DNA from: Frankiales bacterium
GTDB lineage: Bacteria > Actinomycetota > Actinomycetes > JAFAQI01
Direction of reading: 5' to 3'
Assembly (NCBI GenBank): GCA_025980465.1
Contig: JAICXJ010000019.1
Location: 1 to 54,432, forward strand
DNA: 54,432 nucleotides
In this document: one piece after another, positions 31,308 through 39,582 of the stretch
Layout of the letters: each line of letters begins with the position of its first letter
How positions within the stretch are numbered: the first letter of the stretch is position 1
Program-made: the position numbers and the translations under genes
Notes under the pieces: model-generated
Told to the model about the DNA's origin: nothing
What the model saw: the letters and a program-made list of their open reading frames with translations, nothing else
Database searches by the model: none

Positions 31308-32457
31308 CCGAGCCGTGAGTGACGACCTCGTCCATGACGTCGTCGAGCCTCGACACGAACGACTCAGCGGCGAACTGCTGCGCCCGGCGGCGGGTGGCTC
31401 GGCGCGAGATCAACCGTCCGCTCGGACCGTCGGCAGCCACCAGCCTCATCTGCTCAGCGAAGGCCCACGGGGTCGGCGGCAGCAGCCAGCCGGTGACGTT
31501 GTGAATGACACTCTCGCGGGGTCCACCGGCGTCGACGGCGAGAACCGCCGACCCCGATGCCATCGCCTCGAGCGGGACGATCCCCCAGTCCTCGTTGGGC
31601 GCGGTGAACACGACTGCGAGGCAGCGGGCGTACAGCGACGCAAGCTCCTCGTCACTCGGATGGATGAGGAACTCCACCGGCAGCCCGGCGGCGTGCTGCC
31701 GCAGCGTCTCCAGGTAGGGCCGGCTCTTGCTGTCGACACCACCGGCGATGACCATCGAGACATCGGTGCCTGCTTCGCGCGCCGCTCGAAGCGCCTGGAT
31801 CGCCAGCTCGATGCGCTTCTCCCACATGATCCGGCCCGCGACCAGGAAGAAGCGCTCCCGCGGCAGCTTGGGATGCAGCGTGAACTGCTCGAGGTCGACA
31901 CCGGGGTGCAGCACCTCGACCTCGTCATCGGACAGGCCGGCCTTCTCGATGCGGTGTGCGGTCTCCTCGCTGTTGGCGAGAATGTGCCGGTACCGCCGCC
32001 ACATCCGCTTGTCCACGGCCGAGAACCCGGGCGCCAGCGCGAGCAGGGCGGCGTACTTGCGCACGCTGCGGGTGCGTAGTGCCTGGCGGGTGACCGGGTC
32101 GTGCAGGATCTTCAGCGGGGTGTGGCAGTAGCAGACGGTCGGTACGTCGTTCCGTGCCATGACGAAGTCGCCGAGACCCTCTGATGACACCAGCAGCGCC
32201 TGCTCGTCGCGCAACGGCAGCTGGGTCCGGCCGATTCGGTAGGCCGCCTGGGCGAGGGCCGGCAGGCTGCGTCGTACCGACACCTGCGGCTCGAGGACGG
32301 TGATGTCGACGTCGCGCAGGCCGGGGAAGGTGCTCGCCGAGTCGTAGTGGTGGGTGTAGATCGTCCACTCGTGCCGACTTCGGCTGGCGATGTTGAGAAG
32401 CGTGCGTTCAATTCCCCCTGTCACGTAAATCCAGGGGTGGTAGAGCGCGAGCTTCAC
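31222..32457 (-). CDS. GT4 family glycosyltransferase
   Basis: A 411-residue GT-B enzyme: KLALYHPWIYVTGGIERTLL at the start, CYCHTPLKILHD in the acceptor domain, FLVAGRIMWEKRIELAI, and donor motif NEDWGIVPLEAMASG. The YCHTP motif is common in mannosyl- and glucosyltransferases acting on lipid-linked sugars. It is the last gene of a four-gene minus-strand operon (GH5, GT4, GT2, GT4), joined to the GT2 gene by a 4-bp ATGA overlap. About 28 C-terminal residues are encoded in the overlap with the convergent GT4 gene and are low in complexity. Confidence 0.9.
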   Translation of the reverse strand: MKLALYHPWIYVTGGIERTLLNIASRSRHEWTIYTHHYDSASTFPGLRDVDITVLEPQVSVRRSLPALAQAAYRIGRTQLPLRDEQALLVSSEGLGDFVMARNDVPTVCYCHTPLKILHDPVTRQALRTRSVRKYAALLALAPGFSAVDKRMWRRYRHILANSEETAHRIEKAGLSDDEVEVLHPGVDLEQFTLHPKLPRERFFLVAGRIMWEKRIELAIQALRAAREAGTDVSMVIAGGVDSKSRPYLETLRQHAAGLPVEFLIHPSDEELASLYARCLAVVFTAPNEDWGIVPLEAMASGSAVLAVDAGGPRESVIHNVTGWLLPPTPWAFAEQMRLVAADGPSGRLISRRATRRRAQQFAAESFVSRLDDVMDEVVTHGSVTRPIQPITQLPTAVPPLATDVPEETGS

Positions 32458-33335
32458 GAACGAATCCCTCTCGTTGCTCCGACTGCCCGACCGACGATAG
32501 TGCCCACGGTGCGGGTCGCGACGGTAGCAGCGCCGAACTCGTAGCCGTGCCGCAAATCATCTAACACAGGACGCACTCCCTGGGTGAAAATCGCCTCATT
32601 CAGCAAACGGCGTGCCCTGGGCCGATCCGAACGGGCCAGTCGGGCGAGCCGCACCCCCATGCCCTTTCCGTAACGCCAGTCGAGGCGCAGCAGCTGACGC
32701 CGGGTCCGCCACTGGTCGTGCTCGGCGATCGCGGTCGGCTCGAACAGCCCGGTCACACCCACCGCGAACAGCCGGTCGAACAGGTCGAGGTCCTCGGCGC
32801 TCGCCGCCCAGGTCCCGGGGCCGAGCGAGGCATCGAAGCCGCCGACGCTCTCCAGCGCGGAGCGCCGGACCGCCAGGTTCGCGCTGGCTCCAAGGTCACC
32901 GGACAGCCCCGGATGCAACACCTCCCGGGAGCTTCGGGAGGAGACCGCGACCGGGCGCTCGGCGGCCGCCTGATGCTCCGGGAGGACTATCCGGCCCGTC
33001 ACAAACCCAGTGCCGGCGTCGGCGAACCCGGCCACGATCGCGTCGGCCCACCCGGGATGGACGCGTACGTCGTCGTCGACGAACCCGATCAGGTCATGGC
33101 TGGCGTGCCGCCAGCCAGCGTTACGAGCGAGACTGGTCCCGGCGCGGTCGCAACGAACCAGCACCCCGCCGTACTCGTCGACCAGCCTCGCGACCTGCGC
33201 TGCCGCGCCCGATGCCGAGTCCGCAACGACGAGCTCATCACCCGCCACCAGGTCGGCGCGCAGCGCCGCGAGGCACCCCGCGAGCAGCTGCGGTCGGTCG
33301 CGGGTCGGCACTACGACGGACAGCGGCGCACGCAT
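32454..33335 (-). CDS. GT2 family glycosyltransferase
   Basis: A 293-residue GT-A enzyme: LSVVVPTRDRPQLLAGCLAAL, VADSASGAA, GTSLARNAGWRHAS and metal site FVDDDV. The C-terminal WRYGKGMGVRLARLARSDRPR block makes it a member of the four-gene paralogous set. ATG 33335 overlaps the stop of the upstream GT4 gene by one base (TGATG). Its own stop overlaps the next start. It probably acts in series with the flanking GT4 enzymes. Confidence 0.88.
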   Translation of the reverse strand: MRAPLSVVVPTRDRPQLLAGCLAALRADLVAGDELVVADSASGAAAQVARLVDEYGGVLVRCDRAGTSLARNAGWRHASHDLIGFVDDDVRVHPGWADAIVAGFADAGTGFVTGRIVLPEHQAAAERPVAVSSRSSREVLHPGLSGDLGASANLAVRRSALESVGGFDASLGPGTWAASAEDLDLFDRLFAVGVTGLFEPTAIAEHDQWRTRRQLLRLDWRYGKGMGVRLARLARSDRPRARRLLNEAIFTQGVRPVLDDLRHGYEFGAATVATRTVGTIVGRAVGATRGIRS

Positions 33336-34420
33336 CAGCCGGATCGCCCCGTCACCTCGCGGTACACCAGCTGGGTCGCTGCAGCGACCGCTGCGGTCGT
33401 GTGACCGGCAGCCGCAGCCTGGCCGGCCGCGGCGAACCTCGCCACCGCCTGGTCATCCGAGAGCAGTCGGCGCAGCTCGACCAGGACAGCCGCGGAGTTC
33501 CCGGCCGGTACGACGACCCCGGCCTCGAGGCGTTCCATCACTTCCGCGACAGCGGGATCGTCACTGCCGATGACCGGTCGGGCGTGGGTGGCAGCCTCGA
33601 CGACCGCAAGCGACGAGCCTTCCGGCCGGCGGCCGGGAACCGAGGCGACGACGACCAGCCGCACCCGCCCGAGCAATGACGAAACCCCCGCCTCACCGAG
33701 CCTGCCGAGGAACGCCACCCGGTCGCCGAGGGAGCGGGCGCGGTACTGAAGGGCGGCGCGCTCCGGGCCATCGCCGGCAATCAGCAGCCGGGCGCCTCTT
33801 GCCTCGGTGCCGAGCGCGATGAACGCATCGATGACGAGATCGACACCCTTGTCCGGGGCCAGCCGGGCGATCACCGCCACGTCACGGCACTCGGCCGCCG
33901 GCCGCACCTTCTCCACCGGCTCGATTGCCGGGACGCCGATGGTGGTCACCGCGGGCATCCTCGCCTCCCGCAGCAGCGCCGCGAGCCGATCGCTCACCGC
34001 AATCGTGGCGGCCAGCCGGCGCCGGGCGACCCGCTGGAGGATCTCGGCGCCGGCGCCCTCGGCGAGGCCCCGCGCCGACCGCGTCGGGTGCTCCCGCGCG
34101 CCGAGCATCCGCTGGTCGTGCACCGTCATCACGGCTGGGATCTCGCGCGCGACGGTGAGGACGCTTGCCGAGAGCTCCCGCCCGACGTTGTGGTGGTGGA
34201 TGACATCGGGCTGCACCGACGCGACCCGGTCGCTGACCAACCGGCGAGCCACCGGATCCCACGGATCGAGCAGCTTGGCTACGCCATGGTGCCGGCGCTC
34301 GCCCGCTACCAACGCGACGTCGTCGCCGGCCGCGCGCAACCCTGCGACCAGTCGGCGGATGTAGCTCTCCGCGCCGTAGCCGCTGTCGAGCGAGGCGTCG
34401 TGGACCATGAGGATCTTCAT
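33335..34420 (-). CDS. GT4 family glycosyltransferase
   Basis: A 361-residue GT-B enzyme: KILMVHDASLDSGYGAESYI, then IHHHNVGRELSASV and VMTVHDQRMLGA, a block typical of GT4 enzymes. VIARLAPDKGVDLVIDAF and the donor motif EGSSLAVVEAATHARPVIGS follow. ATG 34420 overlaps the GH5 stop by 4 bp (ATGA); the open frame upstream is within the GH5 gene and is not used. It is second in the operon 36057-31222. Confidence 0.9.
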   Translation of the reverse strand: MKILMVHDASLDSGYGAESYIRRLVAGLRAAGDDVALVAGERRHHGVAKLLDPWDPVARRLVSDRVASVQPDVIHHHNVGRELSASVLTVAREIPAVMTVHDQRMLGAREHPTRSARGLAEGAGAEILQRVARRRLAATIAVSDRLAALLREARMPAVTTIGVPAIEPVEKVRPAAECRDVAVIARLAPDKGVDLVIDAFIALGTEARGARLLIAGDGPERAALQYRARSLGDRVAFLGRLGEAGVSSLLGRVRLVVVASVPGRRPEGSSLAVVEAATHARPVIGSDDPAVAEVMERLEAGVVVPAGNSAAVLVELRRLLSDDQAVARFAAAGQAAAAGHTTAAVAAATQLVYREVTGRSG

Positions 34421-36057
34421 GCCGGCCGGTTCAGCGCGAAACCGGCGAGCAGCGGCATCCCGCCGGCGTTCGGCTCGATGGTGGTGCCGTCGGAAGCCGG
34501 CGTGTTCTGCACCAGATCGAACCGGCCGTCGGTCCCGCCGTCCCAGGCGAAGCCGCTCCATCCCCAGCCGTGTGCCTCGGCGTACGCGATAGCGCTCGCG
34601 TTGTAGCGACCATCGACACCGATATCGGGAAAGCCGAACTCCGTGACGACGACCGGGTTGCGCTTCCCGAAGCTCACCCAGCGATGCAGCGGCACCGAAG
34701 CGTCGTACGGCTTGGGGGTTGTGCATTGCGGCGGCGCGACGGTGCTGCACTGATACGCGTGCGCCCCGTACGCGATGTTGACTCCGTCGACCAGATCGCT
34801 GGGCGGGGTCTCGGCCTGGCCGATCCCACTGACGACGACAAGGTTCTTCGCTCCGGTACCCCTGACGGTCTGGTACAGCTGTTGCATCCCGGCCGCCGTC
34901 ACGTCCTGACCATTGGCGGTGAAGTCGCCGCCGAACAGCCAGGTCTGTTCGGGCACGTTCGGCTCGTTGAACAGGTCGAACGCGACCAACGGATTGCTCT
35001 TGTACCGGCTCGCCACTTCCTGCCAGAACGTGATCGCCCCTGGTGAGTCGGCCATCGGCGTCAGGCCGGGAGTTCCACAGTCACCGATGTCAGCGAAGTG
35101 CAGGTTGAGCAATGCCACCATTCCGCGCGAGGTCACCCAGTGAACGACCCGGTCGACGACCTGGGGGTAGTCGCGCTCGTACTGGCACGACGTGGTGAGC
35201 CATTTCTGCTCGCCGAGGGAGATCCGCACCTCGTTGGCGCCCCAGAGCTTGAGCTGGCCGATCTCGGCGTTGGTCGGCAACGGCGTCTTGGTGCCGCCTT
35301 CGAGCCCGAACCGCTGCAGCCCGCGCAGGATCAGCGGTCGGCCGCGGCCATCGAGGATCTGGTTGCCCCGGGTCCGCAACGGGCCGACGACAGGCGCTGA
35401 TCCGCCCGGCGTCTGGGCGATCGACGCGTCGTCGACGAGATGCCGCGCACCGACCCCGACCGTCGGGAAGCTGATGCCGAGCTGCACCTGCACCGTGCCC
35501 TTCGGTGCGATCGCCGCGACCGCCGCGACCGGCGTCCACGCCGACGTCGAGTCCGGCAGGGCCTCGCCCGGCTCGGTGTCAGTCACGGTGCCGGCCGAGT
35601 CGATGAAGCGAAGCTTGGCTCGGACACCTCGGACTGCGGTGACGGCCCGGATGTTCGCGGTACCGACGTACCGATCCAATTGGTTTGCGGGCTCGACCGG
35701 CGACCACGCTGTCATCGAGCCGCCGAGCGGGCTCGATGCCGACATCGCCAGCGAGCCGGCGCCGTGGTCCGCCGTCGTCGAAGTGACGAGCGCCGCGCCT
35801 GAGCCGGTCCACCCCCCGGTCGAGTGGTTGAAGGTCGCCGCGTCACCGCGGAGCCGCTGTACCGGAGAGATCGAGGCTACGACGGGCAGCGCCTTGATCG
35901 GGCCACCGGGCGGCGCAGGCGTCGGAGGCGGGCCGGAGCTGCGCGTCGCGATAATCGCGCCGACCGCGACGACGACCGTCACGATGAGAGCGACGCCGAC
36001 GACCCCGGCGCGCTCCTCCAACCGCCTACGGAAGCCGCCGGACACGTTTGAAAACAC
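34417..36057 (-). CDS. Membrane-anchored glycoside hydrolase family 5 (cellulase-like)
   Basis: A 546-residue protein. A short basic cytosolic segment and one helix (VVGVALIVTVVVAVGAII) anchor it outside the cell. Residues of about 55-225 look like a beta-sandwich carbohydrate-binding region, and the rest is a GH5 barrel. The acid/base Glu is E365 in FDLFNEPN and the nucleophile is E473 in VVTEFGFP. The start is GTG 36057; a GTG at 36045 is an alternative. As first gene of a GT operon it may trim, release or remodel the polysaccharide made here, analogous to glycosidases in other exopolysaccharide loci. Confidence 0.88.
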   Translation of the reverse strand: MFSNVSGGFRRRLEERAGVVGVALIVTVVVAVGAIIATRSSGPPPTPAPPGGPIKALPVVASISPVQRLRGDAATFNHSTGGWTGSGAALVTSTTADHGAGSLAMSASSPLGGSMTAWSPVEPANQLDRYVGTANIRAVTAVRGVRAKLRFIDSAGTVTDTEPGEALPDSTSAWTPVAAVAAIAPKGTVQVQLGISFPTVGVGARHLVDDASIAQTPGGSAPVVGPLRTRGNQILDGRGRPLILRGLQRFGLEGGTKTPLPTNAEIGQLKLWGANEVRISLGEQKWLTTSCQYERDYPQVVDRVVHWVTSRGMVALLNLHFADIGDCGTPGLTPMADSPGAITFWQEVASRYKSNPLVAFDLFNEPNVPEQTWLFGGDFTANGQDVTAAGMQQLYQTVRGTGAKNLVVVSGIGQAETPPSDLVDGVNIAYGAHAYQCSTVAPPQCTTPKPYDASVPLHRWVSFGKRNPVVVTEFGFPDIGVDGRYNASAIAYAEAHGWGWSGFAWDGGTDGRFDLVQNTPASDGTTIEPNAGGMPLLAGFALNRPA

Positions 36058-36090
36058 TACGTCGCGGTGAGTCGTTCACCGCCGGCTGGA

Positions 36091-36096
36091 TAGGTT
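36091..36096 (+). promoter_or_regulatory. Leaderless -10 element of the SDR gene
   Basis: TAGGTT lies 7 nt before the ATG at 36104, fitting TANNNT with leaderless spacing. Confidence 0.55.
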
Positions 36097-36103
36097 CTGC
36101 GCC

Positions 36104-36880
36104 ATGGATCTCAACGACACCTCAGCAGTTGTCACCGGCGGCGCCTCCGGTTTGGGAGCTGCCACCGCACGGTTGCTCGCCCAGCACGGAGTCGCCGTGG
36201 TCGTCGCCGACCTGCAGGACGACAAGGGCGAAGCGCTCGCGAAGGAGGTCGGCGGGGTCTACGTGCACTGCGACGTCACCAAAACCGATCAGATCATCAA
36301 CGCGGTCGACACGGCGCTCGGCATGGCGCCGCTGCGATCCCTCGTGTGCTGCGCCGGAATCGGTTCCGCCCAGCGCACCGTCGGTAAGGACGGCGAGTAC
36401 TCCTCGGCGTTCGACCTCGACAACTACAAGCTCGTCCTTGCGATCAACCTGATCGGCACGTTCGACTGCATTCGGATCGCAGCGACAGCGATGGGGCGCG
36501 GTAGTGCTGATGAGGACGGCCAGCGCGGTGCGATCGTGCTGACTGCCTCGGTGGCCGCCGAGGACGGCCAGATCGGACAGGCGGCTTACTCGTCGTCGAA
36601 GGGCGGCATCGTCGGTATGACGCTCCCGGTCGCGCGCGATCTGTCCGCAATCGGGGTCCGAGTCAACACGATCCTTCCGGGATTGATCGACACGCCGATC
36701 TACGGCGAGGGCGAGGCCTCGGAGGCATTCAAGGCCCAACTCGGCGCGCAGGTGCTGTTTCCGAAGCGTCTCGGCCATGCCGATGAGTTCGCCACGCTCG
36801 CACTCGAGATGCTTCGCAACAGCTACTTCAACGCGGAGTCGGTCCGTCTCGACGCAGGCATCAGGATGCAGCCTCGGTAG
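36104..36880 (+). CDS. Short-chain dehydrogenase, 3-hydroxyacyl-CoA dehydrogenase type II-like
   Basis: A 258-residue classical SDR. The cofactor motif is TGGASGLG, with D39-type acidic residue in VVADLQDD suggesting NAD. CAGIG replaces the usual NNAG. The catalytic set is TASVAA plus YSSSK. The ending VRLDAGIRMQPR and the overall order resemble 17-beta-HSD type 10/3-hydroxyacyl-CoA dehydrogenases of fatty-acid or steroid breakdown. It has its own leaderless promoter and stands alone between glycan genes on the opposite strand, so it is probably a metabolic gene not part of the glycan pathway. Confidence 0.85.
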   Translation: MDLNDTSAVVTGGASGLGAATARLLAQHGVAVVVADLQDDKGEALAKEVGGVYVHCDVTKTDQIINAVDTALGMAPLRSLVCCAGIGSAQRTVGKDGEYSSAFDLDNYKLVLAINLIGTFDCIRIAATAMGRGSADEDGQRGAIVLTASVAAEDGQIGQAAYSSSKGGIVGMTLPVARDLSAIGVRVNTILPGLIDTPIYGEGEASEAFKAQLGAQVLFPKRLGHADEFATLALEMLRNSYFNAESVRLDAGIRMQPR

Positions 36881-36883
36881 TCG

Positions 36884-37324
36884 CTATCGGTTGGTGAAAA
36901 CCCAGAACCGGGCTGCGATGAAGTTGATGGTCGCGTTGACCGCGATCGCCACCAGCTTGGCGAGCAGGTAGTACACACCGAGCTGATGCACGCCGGCAAC
37001 GATCAGCACGGTGGAAACGCCGTTGAAGATCACCATGATCGCGTAGCGCACGACCACCCGGCGGTGTTCAGCAGTCGACCGGAAGCTCCAGCTGTGGTTC
37101 AGCGAGTAGTTGATCGCGACACCGCAGCAGAAGGCGATCGCGGTCGCGAGCTCGAGCGGCACCCCAAGGGCGGAATGCAGCAGCGCCAGCAAGCCGAGGT
37201 CGGTGCCGGCCGCCAGGCAGCCCGTGATCGCCCATCGCACGAACGAACCCACGAGCGAGCGGGAACCGCTGGCGCCGCGCGGCTGCGCGCTCCGCGGCGT
37301 ATCCAGCAGCTGCTCGTTCGTCAC
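36884..37324 (-). CDS. GtrA family membrane protein
   Basis: A 146-residue protein with four transmembrane helices, the size and layout of GtrA/DPMS3-like proteins. FVRWAITGCLAAGTDLGLLALL and NYSLNHSWSF are characteristic. Members are thought to help flip or present polyprenyl-phosphate sugars to periplasmic glycosyltransferases. A partner GT-C enzyme is encoded at 45209. The start is GTG 37324, with CACAAT 6 nt upstream as a weak leaderless -10. It lies downstream of a GT4 and an FkbM methyltransferase gene on the same strand. Confidence 0.88.
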   Translation of the reverse strand: MTNEQLLDTPRSAQPRGASGSRSLVGSFVRWAITGCLAAGTDLGLLALLHSALGVPLELATAIAFCCGVAINYSLNHSWSFRSTAEHRRVVVRYAIMVIFNGVSTVLIVAGVHQLGVYYLLAKLVAIAVNATINFIAARFWVFTNR

Positions 37325-37371
37325 CGCGACATTGTGCCGGAAGCCCGCGCCGCCCTTCGCCGGAATCGCGG

Positions 37372-38286
37372 CTATCCCAGCCGCTTCGGCACCAGAACAT
37401 CGAAGGCACGTGCCGCAACCGCGTCATTGTCGCGCCGCACCGCCACGTCCCAGAAGTGGTAGCCGAGAGCCTTGCGACCCTCAGCAAGGACGGCGGCGTG
37501 CCGGGCGCCGTCGATGACATCGAACTGTCCGACTGGACGCCCCGCGTTGTCCCAGGCCGCCGCCCGCGAGTAACCCAACGTGGACAATCGCTCCCATAGC
37601 CGGTCGGGTTCGGCGAACCCGGCCGCGCGTGTCAGGCCCGGGTCGAACTCGAAGAAGACGACCGGATCGCAGTCGCGCCAGGTCGAGATCAGTTCCGGCA
37701 CCAGTGCAACGTCGAGGCCATCGGTGTCGGACTTGATCAACCGCACTGATGCGAAGTCCGGATACTGCGCGCGGAGCTCGCCGATCGACATCGACGTAAC
37801 GGTCGACGCCGCGTCCTCGACGAAGTGGGTCGTGGTTCCGGTGCTCCGCACCGGGCTGGCAGCCGACATCGGCAGGTCCGGCGCAGTCAGGAAGCACTCG
37901 ACCACCGTCACCGCATCGACATCTCCGACGTTGCGTCGCAGGTACGCCGACCAGTACGGGTCGCCTTCGACGCAGAGCACCCGCGCCGGTGTGCGGGCCA
38001 GGATCTGAAGCGCCGAGTCGCCGATGTTCGCCCCGACGTCGACGACGCGCAACGGCTGGTCGGCCGGATCGGTCCCGAGCGCGGCCGCGAGCTCGACGAG
38101 GTTCTGTCCGTACGTGGGCGTCGACCACGCGTAGTCAGGCAGCCGATGGGACCACGGCAGGTAGAGCTCGACTCCCTGGACGCGGCGACGAACGGTCCGG
38201 TTCGCGAACGCGCGCCGCAACGGTGAATTCGCCCGGGCATAGGACGCCACCCGCCGCAGGCCGGTCTTGATCGCCCCGGGAAGCAT
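37372..38286 (-). CDS. FkbM family methyltransferase
   Basis: A 304-residue class I methyltransferase of the FkbM type. VVDVGANIGDSALQIL is motif I, VLCVEGDPYW is motif II, and LIKSDTDGLDVAL is the FkbM signature with the acidic D-x-D-G-x-D core. Such enzymes O-methylate sugars or polyketides. I start at ATG 38286, 5 bp after the upstream GT4 stop, rather than further upstream inside that gene. It probably methylates a sugar of the surface glycan. Confidence 0.88.
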   Translation of the reverse strand: MLPGAIKTGLRRVASYARANSPLRRAFANRTVRRRVQGVELYLPWSHRLPDYAWSTPTYGQNLVELAAALGTDPADQPLRVVDVGANIGDSALQILARTPARVLCVEGDPYWSAYLRRNVGDVDAVTVVECFLTAPDLPMSAASPVRSTGTTTHFVEDAASTVTSMSIGELRAQYPDFASVRLIKSDTDGLDVALVPELISTWRDCDPVVFFEFDPGLTRAAGFAEPDRLWERLSTLGYSRAAAWDNAGRPVGQFDVIDGARHAAVLAEGRKALGYHFWDVAVRRDNDAVAARAFDVLVPKRLG

Positions 38287-38291
38287 CGTGG

Positions 38292-39440
38292 CTAGCCCTC
38301 GCCGTACTGGTCGATGGGCGGGATCCGCGCCGGTGCCGAGGGCCGTCGCCACAACGGGCCGGCACCACCGGCGATCGCGACATCACACGAATGCCGTACG
38401 CCGGTGGCCATGTTCGCCCACGTGTAGCGCGCGGCGAAAGCCTTCGCCGCCGCGAGCTGGTTCGCGGGGGTCTGCCAGGCCTCGACGATCGCATCGGCAA
38501 GCGCCCTGGCCTCCCAGTCGCGCATCAGCGTCGCGTGCCCGCCCGCCACCTCGACGAGGGCCGGATCCGGACTGATGACAAGTGGGATCCCGAGCCGCAT
38601 CGCCTCGGCCGCCGGCATCCCAAAACCTTCGAAGTCGGACGGAAAGACGACCAGCCCCGCCGCGGCGAAGCGTTCGTGCAACTCCTGGTCGGAAACCCAG
38701 CCGAGGGGTGTGACCAATTCGTCCAGCTTGAGGCGCTGGATCTGCGCCGTCACCGCTTCGCGGTCGCCGCCCGGAATACCGCAGAGCTGCAGTGGCCGAG
38801 CGCTGCCTTCATCGCGAAGCAGTGCCCAGGCGTCGAGCAGCAGGCCGACGTTCTTGTTGGCGTACGCCCCGAAACCGATGGCGTAGGGCGGATCGACGGG
38901 CGTCTTCGGGCGCGGCCAGTCGTCGGCTTGATCGGCGGCGAGGTACGCCAGTGCGACCCGGCTCGGGTCGATCCACGGCCGCGACGCGAGGAGGTCCTTC
39001 GTGGTCCGGTTGGAGATCGAGGCGATCGCGTCGGTCTGGCGTAGTCCGATGTCGTATGACACCCGCAGGATCCGGGCCGACCGACTGAACTGGTCGGGCC
39101 GCAACTCATGCCGCAGGTCATAGATGATCACCGAGCGCGGGCAGGGCAGCCGTACGACCGTGGTGGCCGGGATGACTCCGAGCATCACGTCGGCCCCGAC
39201 CTGCCGGCACAGCTTAGGAACGATGGTGTTCTGGGCGACTGTCCGGCGGCGCTTGTAGTGCTCCTCGATCGGCACGACATGCGGCGTCATGGACTCGGGG
39301 ACCGTCATCTGGGCCAGTGGCGTGGTCACGACATGTAGCTCGTCGCCGGTGTTGAGTTGTTCCCACCCCAGAAGCATGTTGTGAATGATTCGACCGAGGC
39401 TCGAGCCGGTAACCGGCAACGCATCGACGACGATCCGCAC
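38292..39440 (-). CDS. GT4 family glycosyltransferase
   Basis: A 382-residue GT-B enzyme: RIVVDALPVTGSSLGRIIHN at the start, IIYDLRHELRPDQF, then donor motif DFEGFGMPAAEAMRLGIPLVIS. GTG 39440 has a strong Shine-Dalgarno AAAGGAG 5 nt upstream (39451-39445), so the longer open frame is rejected. It heads the operon GT4-FkbM-GtrA and is divergent from the sugar dehydrogenase gene at 39583. Confidence 0.9.
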   Translation of the reverse strand: MRIVVDALPVTGSSLGRIIHNMLLGWEQLNTGDELHVVTTPLAQMTVPESMTPHVVPIEEHYKRRRTVAQNTIVPKLCRQVGADVMLGVIPATTVVRLPCPRSVIIYDLRHELRPDQFSRSARILRVSYDIGLRQTDAIASISNRTTKDLLASRPWIDPSRVALAYLAADQADDWPRPKTPVDPPYAIGFGAYANKNVGLLLDAWALLRDEGSARPLQLCGIPGGDREAVTAQIQRLKLDELVTPLGWVSDQELHERFAAAGLVVFPSDFEGFGMPAAEAMRLGIPLVISPDPALVEVAGGHATLMRDWEARALADAIVEAWQTPANQLAAAKAFAARYTWANMATGVRHSCDVAIAGGAGPLWRRPSAPARIPPIDQYGEG

Positions 39441-39536
39441 CGCAGCTCCTTTCGATCGACGCGGCGCAGCGTACCGTCGGCACCCGGCTGCCCGGAGCCG
39501 CCGGCGCGACCACCCACGGAAACCCGGCTGAGTTGC

Positions 39537-39582
39537 TAACCTTTGCAAGCCGCATCTGCATGTGTTGAGGGGTAACCAACTG
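39537..39582 (+). promoter_or_regulatory. Promoter and leader of the dehydrogenase/epimerase operon
   Basis: TAACCT at 39537-39542 fits a -10. A leader with Shine-Dalgarno GAGGGG (39567-39572) precedes the GTG at 39583 by 10 nt. An earlier in-frame GTG at 39562 has no comparable site. Confidence 0.5.

Noticed and set aside
36104-36880. SDR as the missing GDP-4-keto-6-deoxymannose reductase for Gmd
   Set aside because: It is a short classical SDR resembling hydroxyacyl-CoA dehydrogenases, not an extended SDR of the WcaG/Rmd type.
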